DNA of 64,000 nucleotides from Aspidiotus rigidus (taxonomy: Eukaryota; Arthropoda; Insecta; Hemiptera; Diaspididae). The stretch covers positions 6,572,001 through 6,636,000 of the forward strand of contig JAVHKY010000029.1 in the NCBI GenBank assembly GCA_035079385.1, written 5' to 3'. Positions 26,101 through 38,100 of this stretch are shown here, in pieces (positions within the stretch are counted from its first letter, which is position 1; every line of letters starts with the position of its first letter). The position numbers and the translations under genes are program-made. The notes beneath the pieces were generated by a model. The model had not been told where the DNA came from. It ran no database searches and saw nothing but the letters and a program-made list of their open reading frames with translations.

Positions 26101-29100
26101 GTGAATTTTCTCGTTTATTGGTCGTTTCTAGAAGGTTCCAGCGGCTGGAGAATTTTTGGACTATTTTTTTCAAACTCGGCGAACATGTTCACGTAAGAAC
26201 TGACCTAATTGATGAATGAAATACCAAAACTCACGGTCCTCCGGGGTGGAAAAGTGGATTTGATCGATTATTTGTCACTTCCACAATGTTCCAGCGACTG
26301 GAGAATTTTTTGACCATTTTGTTCAAACACTGCGGATGTGTTTACATGTGAATCGACCTAAATGATGAACAAAATACAAATACTCACGGTCCTCCAGGGT
26401 GAAAAAGTGAATTTTCTCGATTATTTGTCATTTCCAGAAGGTTTCAGCGGCTGGAGGATCTTTTGACCATTTTTTTCGAACTCGGCAGACATGTTTACTT
26501 AAGAATTAACCTAATTGATGAAGGATATATGAAAACTCACTGTCCTCCAGGGTGAAAAAGTGGATTTTCTCACTTCTCTTCTATTTTCGGACTGTTCCAG
26601 CGACTGGAGAATTTTTCAACTATTTTTCTCAATCTAACGTACTCCACCTAATCGAAGGACGTGTATACATAAGAATTGACCAAATCGATAAACGAAATAC
26701 TAAAAATATATTTTTGGTCTATCAACATTCCCATTTCATCTCACGAAGGAGTGCGTATTTTTCACCTCGAACATTGACTATTGATTTCTCGCGGTCTATT
26801 GCGGTAGCAGTCGTAGTTCACCCCGCTATTCATGGAAAAATCACAGAAATTCATTAAATATTGATTTATTTGGGAATGTTGCACCTCACCGAGGACTATG
26901 GTACTCATGTATGTTGTAGTAGAGGGTATGGCGCTTCAAATGAATGATTTTCCCCAGGTGCCCCCCGATTTTTTTTTTTATTAGAGTTTGAAGTTTTGTT
27001 ATAGCTAGAAACTAGGAAAAATGTGAATGGGTTTTTTTGAAAAAAATACCATGGATGAACGTTCACATATACATACTAAAATGTCCTCAAGTTTCATCGC
27101 TGTGCGATCATTATTGGCTGAGATATAGCCATTCGGATTTTAGGCCTAAAAATGGCTCTGCAGACCATGTGGGTGAGCGGACGGGTCCCATTTTTTGGAT
27201 TTCGAGTTTTTCTCATTGGGGACAACATTTTGACGGACATTTGGATAATTTTCCGACCAATTCCATTTTCCCCCCCTTACCCGGCCAGAGCCTTTCGAAA
27301 ATGGGAGGAGGTGAGTGTGGTTGCATCAATAGTACTGAGATGTTGAATGTATTTAGAGTATCAGCTATAGAGACATACCAAATATGAAAAAGTGGGCGGA
27401 GATCTAAATGTCTGATAGTTTGTCTGATACTAATAAGAAACGAAAAATTTCAAATCAAATTCGCGGATCCCGAATCAATATTCAAATTAATCCTTCATCG
27501 ATACTAACTGTACGATTCTGAGTACCATTCGGCCCGCAACCGTGAGAGCACTGCGACCATTCGCTATACTCCCATTGAGGAGGACACGGCTCTGTTCCGC
27601 AGGTTTGATTTCTTATAGGCTCTAAGGCTGGATCGCAGAGGTCTGTCGAGACAGGACTAGAATCGCGACGCTTAGCGCACCATACGGGTCGTATTTTGAA
27701 ACCTGCAAAACACAGTCATTGGTAAAATTACAAGGTACGATATTTCGAGCGGCAGATCATTTATGGCTGAGCCTGTTTGGTGTACCTCCTCCGCAAGTAG
27801 CACTGCAGTTGGAAAAATTATCGTACGACCATTTGTAACTATCTGGATCCGTGGCTTGAACCGAGCCATTTCTGATGCTGTATTCGTACTCGATACCGGT
27901 ATTTTTCTCTTGGTACAACATCTAATTATTGTAAAAATATGTTTCTGTTAAAATTTATAGCAGGTTGAAGTACACCCAAAAGGTGACTTTAGGATGAGAA
28001 AATCTCGAACGCACTTCAGCAACATAATTTAAATTCTATGGTTTTGTTTACAAAAAAAATAACTGCATTTCGTCTTACTCACCACTATGTACAGTGATTC
28101 AGTGATCGGACCCAAAGCGGTAATATATTCGGCACCGTAGAAACCGGGAGGCCTCCTTTCATAGTGAAAATAGGTTCCAACAAATTTCATCGGCTTCGGG
28201 AAATCGATTTTCCAATCTCCATTCAGGTAGTAGTGCCCACTTAGATTCCTTATTGCTGTGAAAGATAGAAATTTGTGAGTCCAAACGTGAAAAACAAAGT
28301 GTAGTGCCAACTGCAGATCGGGAATTTCGTTTCGAGGATGTCATCAACCAGAAGAACTTTTGAGAAAGAAATGTAATTTCAAGTTCCCAGCTCCTGTAGA
28401 TGAGGATTGGTTCAAAAATTTTCCATATTAAGTCAATTTATGCGGGTGACTGCTGGGGCTCCAGCCATACAACTACCTAGTTGGAATCTCAAGCTTCGAT
28501 TCCTACATAACTGGAGTTGGAAAAATCTTTAGCTCCAATAGAAAAACTTTCTAGCTCGAATATTAATAATGGAGGTACTTGAAAGAAAATATGGCTCGCA
28601 ATATAGCTTACCTAAACTCCGAGTTCTACAGAGGACGAGGACATGGAAAAATTTCGAGGTTTAATCCCTCGCAGAAGAACAGAGACTTCGAGAAATTTCC
28701 AACTCTGATACCTTTGTAAGTAAGGAACGAATTCAATCATTTGAGAGACTTAAAATTTTCACCTTCCTTTTCTATTTCTACTATTCCTTTTCTTTACTTG
28801 GCAAACCACGTTTTTCTTATTGCATGGGTATTTCAGTTAGAAATTTTTCAAATTCCACTCCCTTCTTGGCGGATTGATTTCGAAAATTCCGACAGAATAT
28901 ACGGGGCTATGTGACGTCACAATCTGATGACGTCATAGGTCAGCCTAGAGGAGAGAATCTTTGTAGGTACGTGTCATATTGTTAATCAGAATTGGAGAGT
29001 TGGACACTCACGTAACAAATATGTCGAGGTCAGATCTGAACAAAATTTTATTACAAATAGAGAAAAATATCGAAAGGGATTAGTTTCCGTTAATTTAATT

Positions 29101-32100
29101 TTGTCGTTTCAAAAAATCCCTTTCAATATTTTTCTCTATTTGTAATAAACTTTTGTTCAGTTCTGACCTCGACTTATTTGTTACGTGAGTGTCCAACTCT
29201 CTTATTCTGATCAATAAATCAGCCTTGTGACGACACAATTTGATGACGTCATAGATCAATTGTTTTTAAAGTTCTCCTCCTATCATATAGAGCTCCAAAG
29301 TCCGGGCCTGTGGCGTCACAACTTGATGATGCCATAGTTCAGCCTTGTGACGTCACAATCTAGATGATGTCCTATTTTATACTGGACTTATAGTTGGTTT
29401 AGATCTCCTTTAAACTAGCTTTACACAAGGTCTAAGCTTTCCTTGAATTCTCAATACCAAAACCAATCGGACTCATAGAATAGATTCCCTATGTTCTTCA
29501 TGTAACTTTGTTGAGGAAGCTGTTGTTTTCCAAGTTCCCCTCCTATTATTTACAGCTCCAAAGTCCAGGCCTGTGACGTCACAATTTCATGTGATGGGTC
29601 AGGCTTTTACAAGTTCCCCTCCTATCATACATAGCTCGATGTATATAGATAGGCCCTTTGAGTAACTAGATATGCAATACTTTATACACCAATTGACTTA
29701 GACCCTTCAATGAGTCAGATATGCAACGCTTTAAACATCAACAGACTCGGACCATCCTTCTAAGGTATTCTAAGCCTCCCCACTTATTATATAGCTACAA
29801 AGTGCGGGCTTTTAACGTTACAATTTGATGACGTCATAGATTTGGTATGTCTACATTATTCAGATCCCTCGCGCCCCATGCCACCCTTCGTTCAACTCTG
29901 TTAAAGAACCCGTGAATTTTCTCCGACATTTCTAATGTCTCCACCAAATTACACTAATCAAAATCTGCAAGAAGTGGTTGCCCCCCCCCCCTTGCGATGG
30001 ACTACAATCTCGAAAGTTCGACGCAATCCAAAAAACGCGTACGGATTCTTTAACGGAGTTGAACGAGGGGTGGGAGGGAACCTGTTTTATGGAGTACGTG
30101 GGACCTGAAAAATGTAGATTGTGACGTAACAAGGCTGGTCTATGACATCATCAAAGTGTGACGTCACAAGCTCCGGGCTCCCAAGCTATATATAATAGGA
30201 AGGGGACTCGAAAATAAAACTGATCTATCGTGTCATCAGATTGTAATGTTACAAGGCTGGCCCCACCCCCAACCTATATTATGATAGGAGGGGGGCTCAG
30301 GGGAACTGTTTCATGGGACACGTTGGATCAGAAAATCGGGTTTTTAAGGACCTAGAGGTATTCTCGTTCGATGTAAACAAACATGGCGCTGGATGTAGTA
30401 ATCCGACTCGGTGAAAAATTAAGTGGTGGTGGCTGTGGAGTTGTTATCAGCACCACCACTTAATTTTTCACCGTGTCGGATTACTACATCCAGCGCCATG
30501 TTTGTTTACACCGAACGAGAATATGTACCTCTAGGTCCTTAGGGTTTTCAATGATTATCAGTCCGGTCAGCTTCAAAATTAAACCGGTTATCGGTCGCAT
30601 AATGATCGAAAATAAAACATGATTCGGTCATAACGGTTTGAGACAGTCAAAATAGCGAAAAATCATTTTTTGGCAGAAAGAACAAGTTTTTAAACTAAAA
30701 AAAGTAAAAAACATTGAAAAGATGTTTTTAAACTGAAAAAAGGTAATTTTAAACTGAAAAAACATGTTTTTAAAGTGAAAAAACATGTTTTTAAAGTGAA
30801 AAAACATTTTGTTAACTGAAAAATCTTGTTTTTAAACTGAAAAAACATTTTTTTAAAGTAAAAAACATTGAAAAGATAACTGTCAACATGACCGCGATGA
30901 CCGTTTTAACCCAAACATTGTTATTTCGCAAACCCCTAGATTGTGGACATTGGAGCTATACTTAATAGGAGGGAAACTTGAAAGAAACTGATATATGACG
31001 TCTTGAGGTTGTATCGTCACAAGGCTGACCCATGCAGTCATCAAACTGTGACATCACAGACCTCGCCCCTCTCAAGCTGTATATAATAGGAGGGGAACTT
31101 GAAAAAAAACGACGGCTTCCTTAACGAAGTTAAACGAGGACCTGTTATATGAGTCAAGGATTTGGTATTGAAAATTCAAGGAAGCAGACCTAGATAAAAA
31201 TAGTATAAAGAAGGCCTAGACCTACTGTAAGCCTAGTATAATATAGTTTGAGAGTCGAAATTTTTTCTAAGTCCCCCTCCTATCATATATGTAGCTCGAG
31301 AGTCGAAAGGCTCTAGCCGGGTAAGAGGGGGAAAATGGCCTTGGTCGGAAAATGTTACAAATGTCCGTCAAAATGTTGTCCCCAATGAGAAAACTCGAAA
31401 TCCAAAAAATTGGACCCATCCGCTCACCCACATGGGCTGCAGAGCCATTTTTAGGCCTAAAATCCAAATGGCTATAGCTCAGCCAATAATGATCGGACAG
31501 CGATGAAACTTGAGGACATTTTAGTATATGTGAACGTTCATCCATGGTACCTTTTTCAAAAAAAACCATTCATATTTTCCCTAGTTTCTAGCTATAACAA
31601 AACTTCATACTCGAATAAACCAAAAAATCGGGGGGAAGGCACCTGGGGCAAATCATTCATTTAAAGCGCCATACCCTCTACTACAACATACATGTGTACC
31701 ATAGTCCTCGGTGAGGTGCAACAGTCCCAAATAAATCAATATTTAATGAATTTCTGTGATTTTTCCATGAATAGCGGGGTGAACTATGACTGCTACCGCA
31801 ATAGACCGCGAGAAATCAATGGTCAATGTTCGAGGTGAAAAATACGCACTCCTCCGTGAGATGAAATGGGAATGTTGATAGACCAAAAATATATTTTTAG
31901 TATTTCGTTTATCGATTTGGTCAATTCTTATGTAAACACGTCCACCGATTAGGTGGAGTACGTTAGATTGAGAAAAATAGTTGAAAAATTCTCCAGTCGC
32001 TGGAACAGTCCGAAAATAGAAGAGAAGTGAGAAAATCCACTTTTTCACCCTGGAGGACAGTGAGTTTTGCTATTTCATTCATCAATTCGTTCAATTCCTA

Positions 32101-35100
32101 AGTAAACATGTACGCCAAGTTTGAAAAAAATGGTCAAAAATTTTTCCAGTCACTGTAATGGTCTGGAAAGGACAAATTATTGAGAACATCTAATTTTTTA
32201 CCCTGGAGGACCGTAAGTTTAGGTATTGCGTTCATCAATTAGGTCAATTCTTATGTAAACACATCCGCCGAATCCGAAAAAAATGGTCAAAAAATTATCC
32301 AGCCACTGGTACCTTCTGGAAAGGACAAATAATCGAGAACATCCAATTTTTTACCCTGGAAGACCACGATTTTTGGTATTTTGTTCATCAATGTTAAGTA
32401 AATTCTTAAGTAAACACGTCCGTCGAGTTTGAAAAAAATAGTCAAAAAATTCTCCAGCCGCTGTAATGGTCTGTAAATGACAATAAATCGGGGAAATCCA
32501 CTGTATCACCCTAAAGAATCGTGAGTTTTGATATTTCATTCCACAATTCGTTCAATTCTTATGTAAACATGTCCGCTGAGTTTGAAAAAAATAGTCAAAA
32601 AATTCTCCAGTTTCTGGGATGCCCTGGAAATAGTAAAAACTCCAGGTAATCCACTTTTCCAACATGGGAAACCGTGATTTTTCATATTCTGTTCATCAAC
32701 AAGGTCAATTCTTATGAAGATACTGTTTCCAAAACGTGCTTTGTCCAAAAAACTGATTTTGCGTAATTCAATGTTTTCGCTCGCCAGCGAAATGAATACA
32801 GAGTTCCCCTTCAATATGCAAACATTACTAAAGGTGAACCGTTCCCGTACAAGATGTAGCGATCGTTGAAATTTTACGGTATCACCGCGCAGTGTTACCA
32901 GCGGGACAAGAATAAGACCTCGGACTAGGCACACTTTGGAACTACACAGGTATACTACAGAAGGTCATTGCGAGGAATGCGCAGAAGTCCGTGTAAACTG
33001 TTCTGTGACAAAAACGACCATTAGTAAGAAAAGAGCTCTGTATTGAACATAAAACATTATTGATTCATGAACAGGAAATTTCAGAATGCAAAACGAAATT
33101 ATAGAATGCAAAACGTACGAAAGAAAAGTCCTGAATGCTAAGAATATTGACCTCACTGGGTCAAAAGAGCTGCCGCACTGAACAATCTCCAAGCTGTACT
33201 CACAATTTTTGACGGTTCTTCTATAATATTTGCAACGCTTTCTTATCGAACGAAATGATGATAATCGCTCATTAATCGGATTCGGTTATTGTTTTTATTG
33301 GACAAAGCACACTTTGGAACTCAATTATTTTATCAGGAGTTTTACAATTCCACAGAACATGGAAACCTGATCGCTGTAAAACTTCAAAAAAATTAGTAGT
33401 CGTTAGGAACCACTTTTACTACCAGATCGCGCCACTAACTCGAAATTTTCATTTTTGGACAAAGCACGTTTTGAAAACAGTATACATTCGCCGAGTTAGT
33501 CAATAAATTCTCCAGTTGCGGCTGATTTTTGGTATGTTCTTTATCAATTAGGTCAAATCTTATGTTAATAAGTCTTACAAGTTGGAAAAAAATAGTCAAT
33601 AAATTCTCCAGAAAAAACCGATACAAACCCACCCCTAAGATTCATTTCCTTTACTTTAAAGTGTTGAATGTTTATTTTTGTTCCCCTGAAGTAGGAGAGG
33701 TACAAACTGTGTTACTAGGAGCCGTGCACTTCCATAAAGTGCAGGGAGTCGAGGTGACAATGCTTCAAATATTGGAATTCATGAGCATGACAATACAAAG
33801 GAGATGATTGTCTTCTTGTGTCTCGGAAAAGGATTCCTCCACATCTTACGAGTGCACGGCTATCAGTAACACATTTGTACCGCTGTGACTCGAGGGCCGA
33901 AAAGTAACACACGAATCATTGTGGTGGGTGTGTATCTTTGATTTTTTAATATTTTCAGAGCGTCCCAACGACTGGAGAACTTTTTTCAATTTTTTTAAAA
34001 CTCGGCGTAAGTGTTCTTAGAAGAATCGACCATACCAATGAGCGACTGGAGAAGTATTACCATAAGATTTGACCTTTTTGATAAACAAAACACCAAAAAT
34101 CAGGGCTCTCCATATTGAAAAAGTTGATTTTCTGGATTTGGTACTATTTCTAGATTGTTCCAGCGACTGGAGAATTTATTGACTACTTTTTTCCAACTCG
34201 GCGGATGTATTTACATAAGAATTAACCTTGTTGATAAACAGAATATGAAAAATCACGGTTTTCCACGTTGGAAAAGTGGATTACCTAGGGTTTTTACCAT
34301 TTCCAGGGCATCCCAGAAACTGGAGAATTTTTTGATCATTTTTTCCCAACTCGGCGGATGTATTCACATAAGATTTGCCGTGATTGATGAATGAAATATG
34401 AAAAATCGCAGTTCTCCAGGTTGAAAAAGTGAACTTCCTCGATTTTCTGCTATTTCCAGACTGTTCCAGCGACTGGAGAATTTTTTGACTGTTTCTTTCA
34501 AACTCGACGGACGTGTTTACTTAAGAATTTACCTAATTGATGAACAAAATACCAAAAATCGAGGTCCTCCAAGGTGAAAAATTGGATGTTCTCGATTATT
34601 TGTCCTTTCCAGAAGGTTCCAGCGGCTGGAGAATTTTTTGACCATTTTTTTCGGATTCGGCGGATGTGTTTACATAAGAATTGACCTAATTGATGAACAC
34701 AATACCAAAACTCACGGTCCTCTAGGGTAAAAATGACGGCTTCCTTAACGAAGTTAAACGAGGAACGCAGGGAACCTGTTTTATGATTCGAATGAGATTT
34801 GGTATTGAAAATTCAAGGAAGCCTAGATCATATATAGCTCGACAGTCGAAATTTTTCTAAGTCCCTCTCCTATCATATATAGCTCGAGAGTCGAAATTTT
34901 TCTAAGTCCCCCTCCTATCATATATAGCTCGAGAGTCGAAATTTTTCCAAGTCCCCCTCCTATCATCTATAGCTCGAGAGTCGAAATTTTTTCTAAGTCC
35001 CCCTCCTATCATATATAGCTCGAGAGTCGAAATTTTTCCAAGTCCCCCTCCTATCATCTATAGCTCGAGAGTCGAAATTTTTTCTAAGTCCCTCTCCTAT

Positions 35101-38100
35101 CATATATGGCTCGAGGGTCGAAATTTTTCTAAGTTTTTCGCTGGACGGCGGACGGCGGACGGCAGATTTCTCAAATAGCCCCCCATAAAACAGGTTCCCT
35201 GTTAAAATTTCGACTCTCGAGCTATATATTCCAAATCTAGGCTTCCTTGAATTTTCAATACCAAATCTCATTCGAATCATAAAACAGGTTCCCTGCGTTC
35301 CTCGTTTAATTTCTAAGTTTTTCGCTGGACGGCGCACGGCAAATTTCTCAAAAAGCCCCCCATAAAACAGGTTCCCTGTTAAGACCTGATCTATGGTGTC
35401 ATCAGATTGTGACGTCTTAAGGCTGGCCCATGACGTCATCGAACTGTGACGTCATAGGCCTCACCCTCCAAGCTATCAGAAAAGGGACATAGAGAATTTT
35501 CTGAGTTTCGAGCTTTGCCGGCAGGCCGGCCAGCGGACTTTTTTCTAAAAGCCTCCCCCCCCCCCCCCCCCGATAAAACAGGTTCTGTGTTAGAATTTTC
35601 CGAGGCCGAATTCGAGTTTATTAGTCTTAACATACAGTATATTAAGCAATACAAGCTGCAAACTAGGCCTGAACGCTTAAACTGGATTTTATTAACTGTG
35701 AACTAGGCTCATGCTTTATTATATAGCATACTGGGTCTAAACTAGATTCATCTTAGGCTCACAGACCTATTATGACTTACTATGCAGCAATATACAGTAA
35801 TATAAATCCACTAAAAAATATAAATCGTATAAATCGACCAGCATCACCCAAGTCGACTAACTAAAATGTAACTCAATTTTTTTCGTGTTGTTCGTAACTC
35901 GAATTAAAATATCATAGGTAGGCACCGGTCGGATGTAAAAATGCGAACAATGTCCATTGTTCTTTCGGAACGATTATATATCAATTCATTGGGACACACG
36001 TGGTAGAGCGCAGAACACACACCACGTGCACAAAACTTACCTAAATAATTGTTCGACGGTAGCACTTCCCGAATCCGCAAATTCGTAGCTCCGGCGGGAA
36101 TCAGTAATAAATCATTGTAGCCTGTGAACACGCCAAAGATGCCGCGTTATTGATAAATACGATTGTACATTAGGGTGCCTATTTCGAAAATTGAGATATA
36201 AACCGCAGAAAAGTATAATCGTTGATGCGATACGTACCGACTTGAAGATCGTTTTTGTCCAAAATGCCCCGTGTGGTAATACAAGAACTACCATCACCGC
36301 CACATTTTCTGCACTGATCTTCGCGGGCCGGGGAACCTAACACACGATCACAACCAACCGGCTATCAACAATAATATTGACGATTCTAAATCAGTATTTT
36401 AAAGCATTCTAACAACCTAGAGAAAACAATACGCTGCATTTTTTCGTTTTTAGTTTTCTTGTGGTGCTATTTTCGAAGAATCAGATACGTATACATTGTA
36501 CGAAAGAACAGGAAAACTTACCAGGCATTTGCCGTTCACACATATATCGGGCTTTTCATCGTCGCAAAGTGTTCCATCGATAACTTGCTTCTTTTGCCGA
36601 TGATAAAAGCGCTCGCCACGCGGCATGCAGTTCAGCTCGCATTTATTCGGAGCTTTCGTGTACGGCACCCATCTAAATAGTTTATTGTATTAGAGAGAAA
36701 ATATTTTTCTCATTACTCGAAAGAATAGTCCATTAAAATTTGTACAACTACGTAATAAGGTTCAAGGATACCAAGACATTGCAGACTTATAGCTCTGTCC
36801 TATACAAGGTTCAAATACCTGGTAAGTTCAGCTTCGAGTTTTCTCGGTGCGTGATTGAATTTAAAATAAACGATACAAAGAAGTAATGAGTGCGTTGTCC
36901 ATTCAAACACGTTCATGAAAAATGAGTTTGGAAGAAGCGACACAGCAAGGTGTCCGATCTTAGCCCGGTGAGCGAGAAGGCAAAAGTTATACACGAAAAA
37001 TTAAATTTGCCTCGTGGGCATTCCGAATTCGAAGGAACGGCAGTTTGACTGAGAAATAACGATCCTATATTCCGAGAAACTCTTATTACGCGATTGTGTA
37101 ACAACTAAAAATGGTGTAGGCCATTTCGTTCAGAGTTATGAGTATTGGATCTTACTCGCACAAATCATTTCAATGGGCTTGACGGTTAGTATATTATTTG
37201 ACTTCCTAACTTGGTAAGAGTTTTCGAGTTTCTCTTTTTAAATACATCTTTGACAGCTTTATTTAAGAAGCTTTTTTTGGCATTTTTATGAGCCTCTTTT
37301 CAAATTTCTTTCTTTCTCTCTCTTCATGCTAGCCAAACTGTAGGAAACGAAGAGGAATCATTGATGCAGGGACTTGGCAGATCAACGACTCCTGAGAGAA
37401 TTTCGAGCTTGAATTGTGTCGTCATCAAGAAACGAAAGAAAATTCTCAATTGAATCCTTTGAATGAGGCATTCGACAACGTTCACGTTGGGTAACCTTGA
37501 CAGAATGATGAGGAACTTGGAGTTATCTTGACGAAAGAAAATTAAAATAATGTTGACTCTAGAACAGTGGGTGAGAGTTTTTTGACCAATTCGGGGAACT
37601 AATGAGGTTTTCGAGTAGCGATATGAAGGAAGGGGGACTTTGAAAAATCTCGATTAAACAACAAAGCGAAGAGCAAGCATACCTATCTGAGAGGTATGAA
37701 GGAATTTTGAGTAACAGTATAGCCTATCATAATGATTTTTAAAAATTTCGATCATAAAATAAAATGACGGCTTCCTTAACAAAGTTGAACGAAGAACGCA
37801 GGGATCCTGTTCTATCGGTTGAATAGGTTTTGATATTGAGAATTCAAATTAAAATCTTGAAGATTCTCAAGTTTTCTTCAGTCCCACGTCCCTATCCTTC
37901 CTATCATATATTATGGATGGAAAGATAGCCCCTTCGAGTAACTAGATATGCAACACTTCGAACACCATAAGACGCAGAACATCCTAAAGTATTCCAAGTC
38001 TCCAAGTCCCTCTCCTATCATATACAGCTTGGAGATAGGAATTTTTCCAAGTCCCCTATGGCTTCAAAGTCCATGCCTTTGACGTCACAATTTCATGACG

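Larger units (their letters stand above)
16598..27508. other. Papilin intron of about 11 kb
   Basis: The largest intron in the left half. It contains a dispersed composite repeat (17040-17720), a giant inverted repeat (17806-20075) with a small element inserted in one arm, AT-rich and poly-T DNA (20100-23200), a protein-like but broken stretch (23217-23680), and the second giant inverted repeat (24759-27297). No papilin exon was recognised. Confidence 0.7.
28256..36040. other. Papilin intron of about 7.8 kb, repeats only
   Basis: Holds a hairpin element (28983-29212), several copies of a TGACGTCA-containing repeat (28900-31080), another hairpin element (30345-30541), an AAAACATGTTTTTAA-type simple repeat (30680-30870), the third copy of the giant repeat (31307-32090), 154 bp satellite units (31920-34730), a TA-flanked transposon (32723-33480), a small element (33700-33881) and a 45 bp tandem repeat (34830-35125). 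No exon was recognised. Confidence 0.75.

Noticed and set aside
25203..32048. Three similar frames of about 100 codons (25203-25499, 26552-26857, 31743-32048), looking like a conserved protein family.
   Set aside because: They lie in copies of one nearly identical repeat, so protein similarity follows from DNA identity. No known domain, no start context and composition is not coding-like.
34830..35125. A CRISPR-like regular array.
   Set aside because: Units of 45-46 bases are continuous without unique spacers, and the context is an insect intron.
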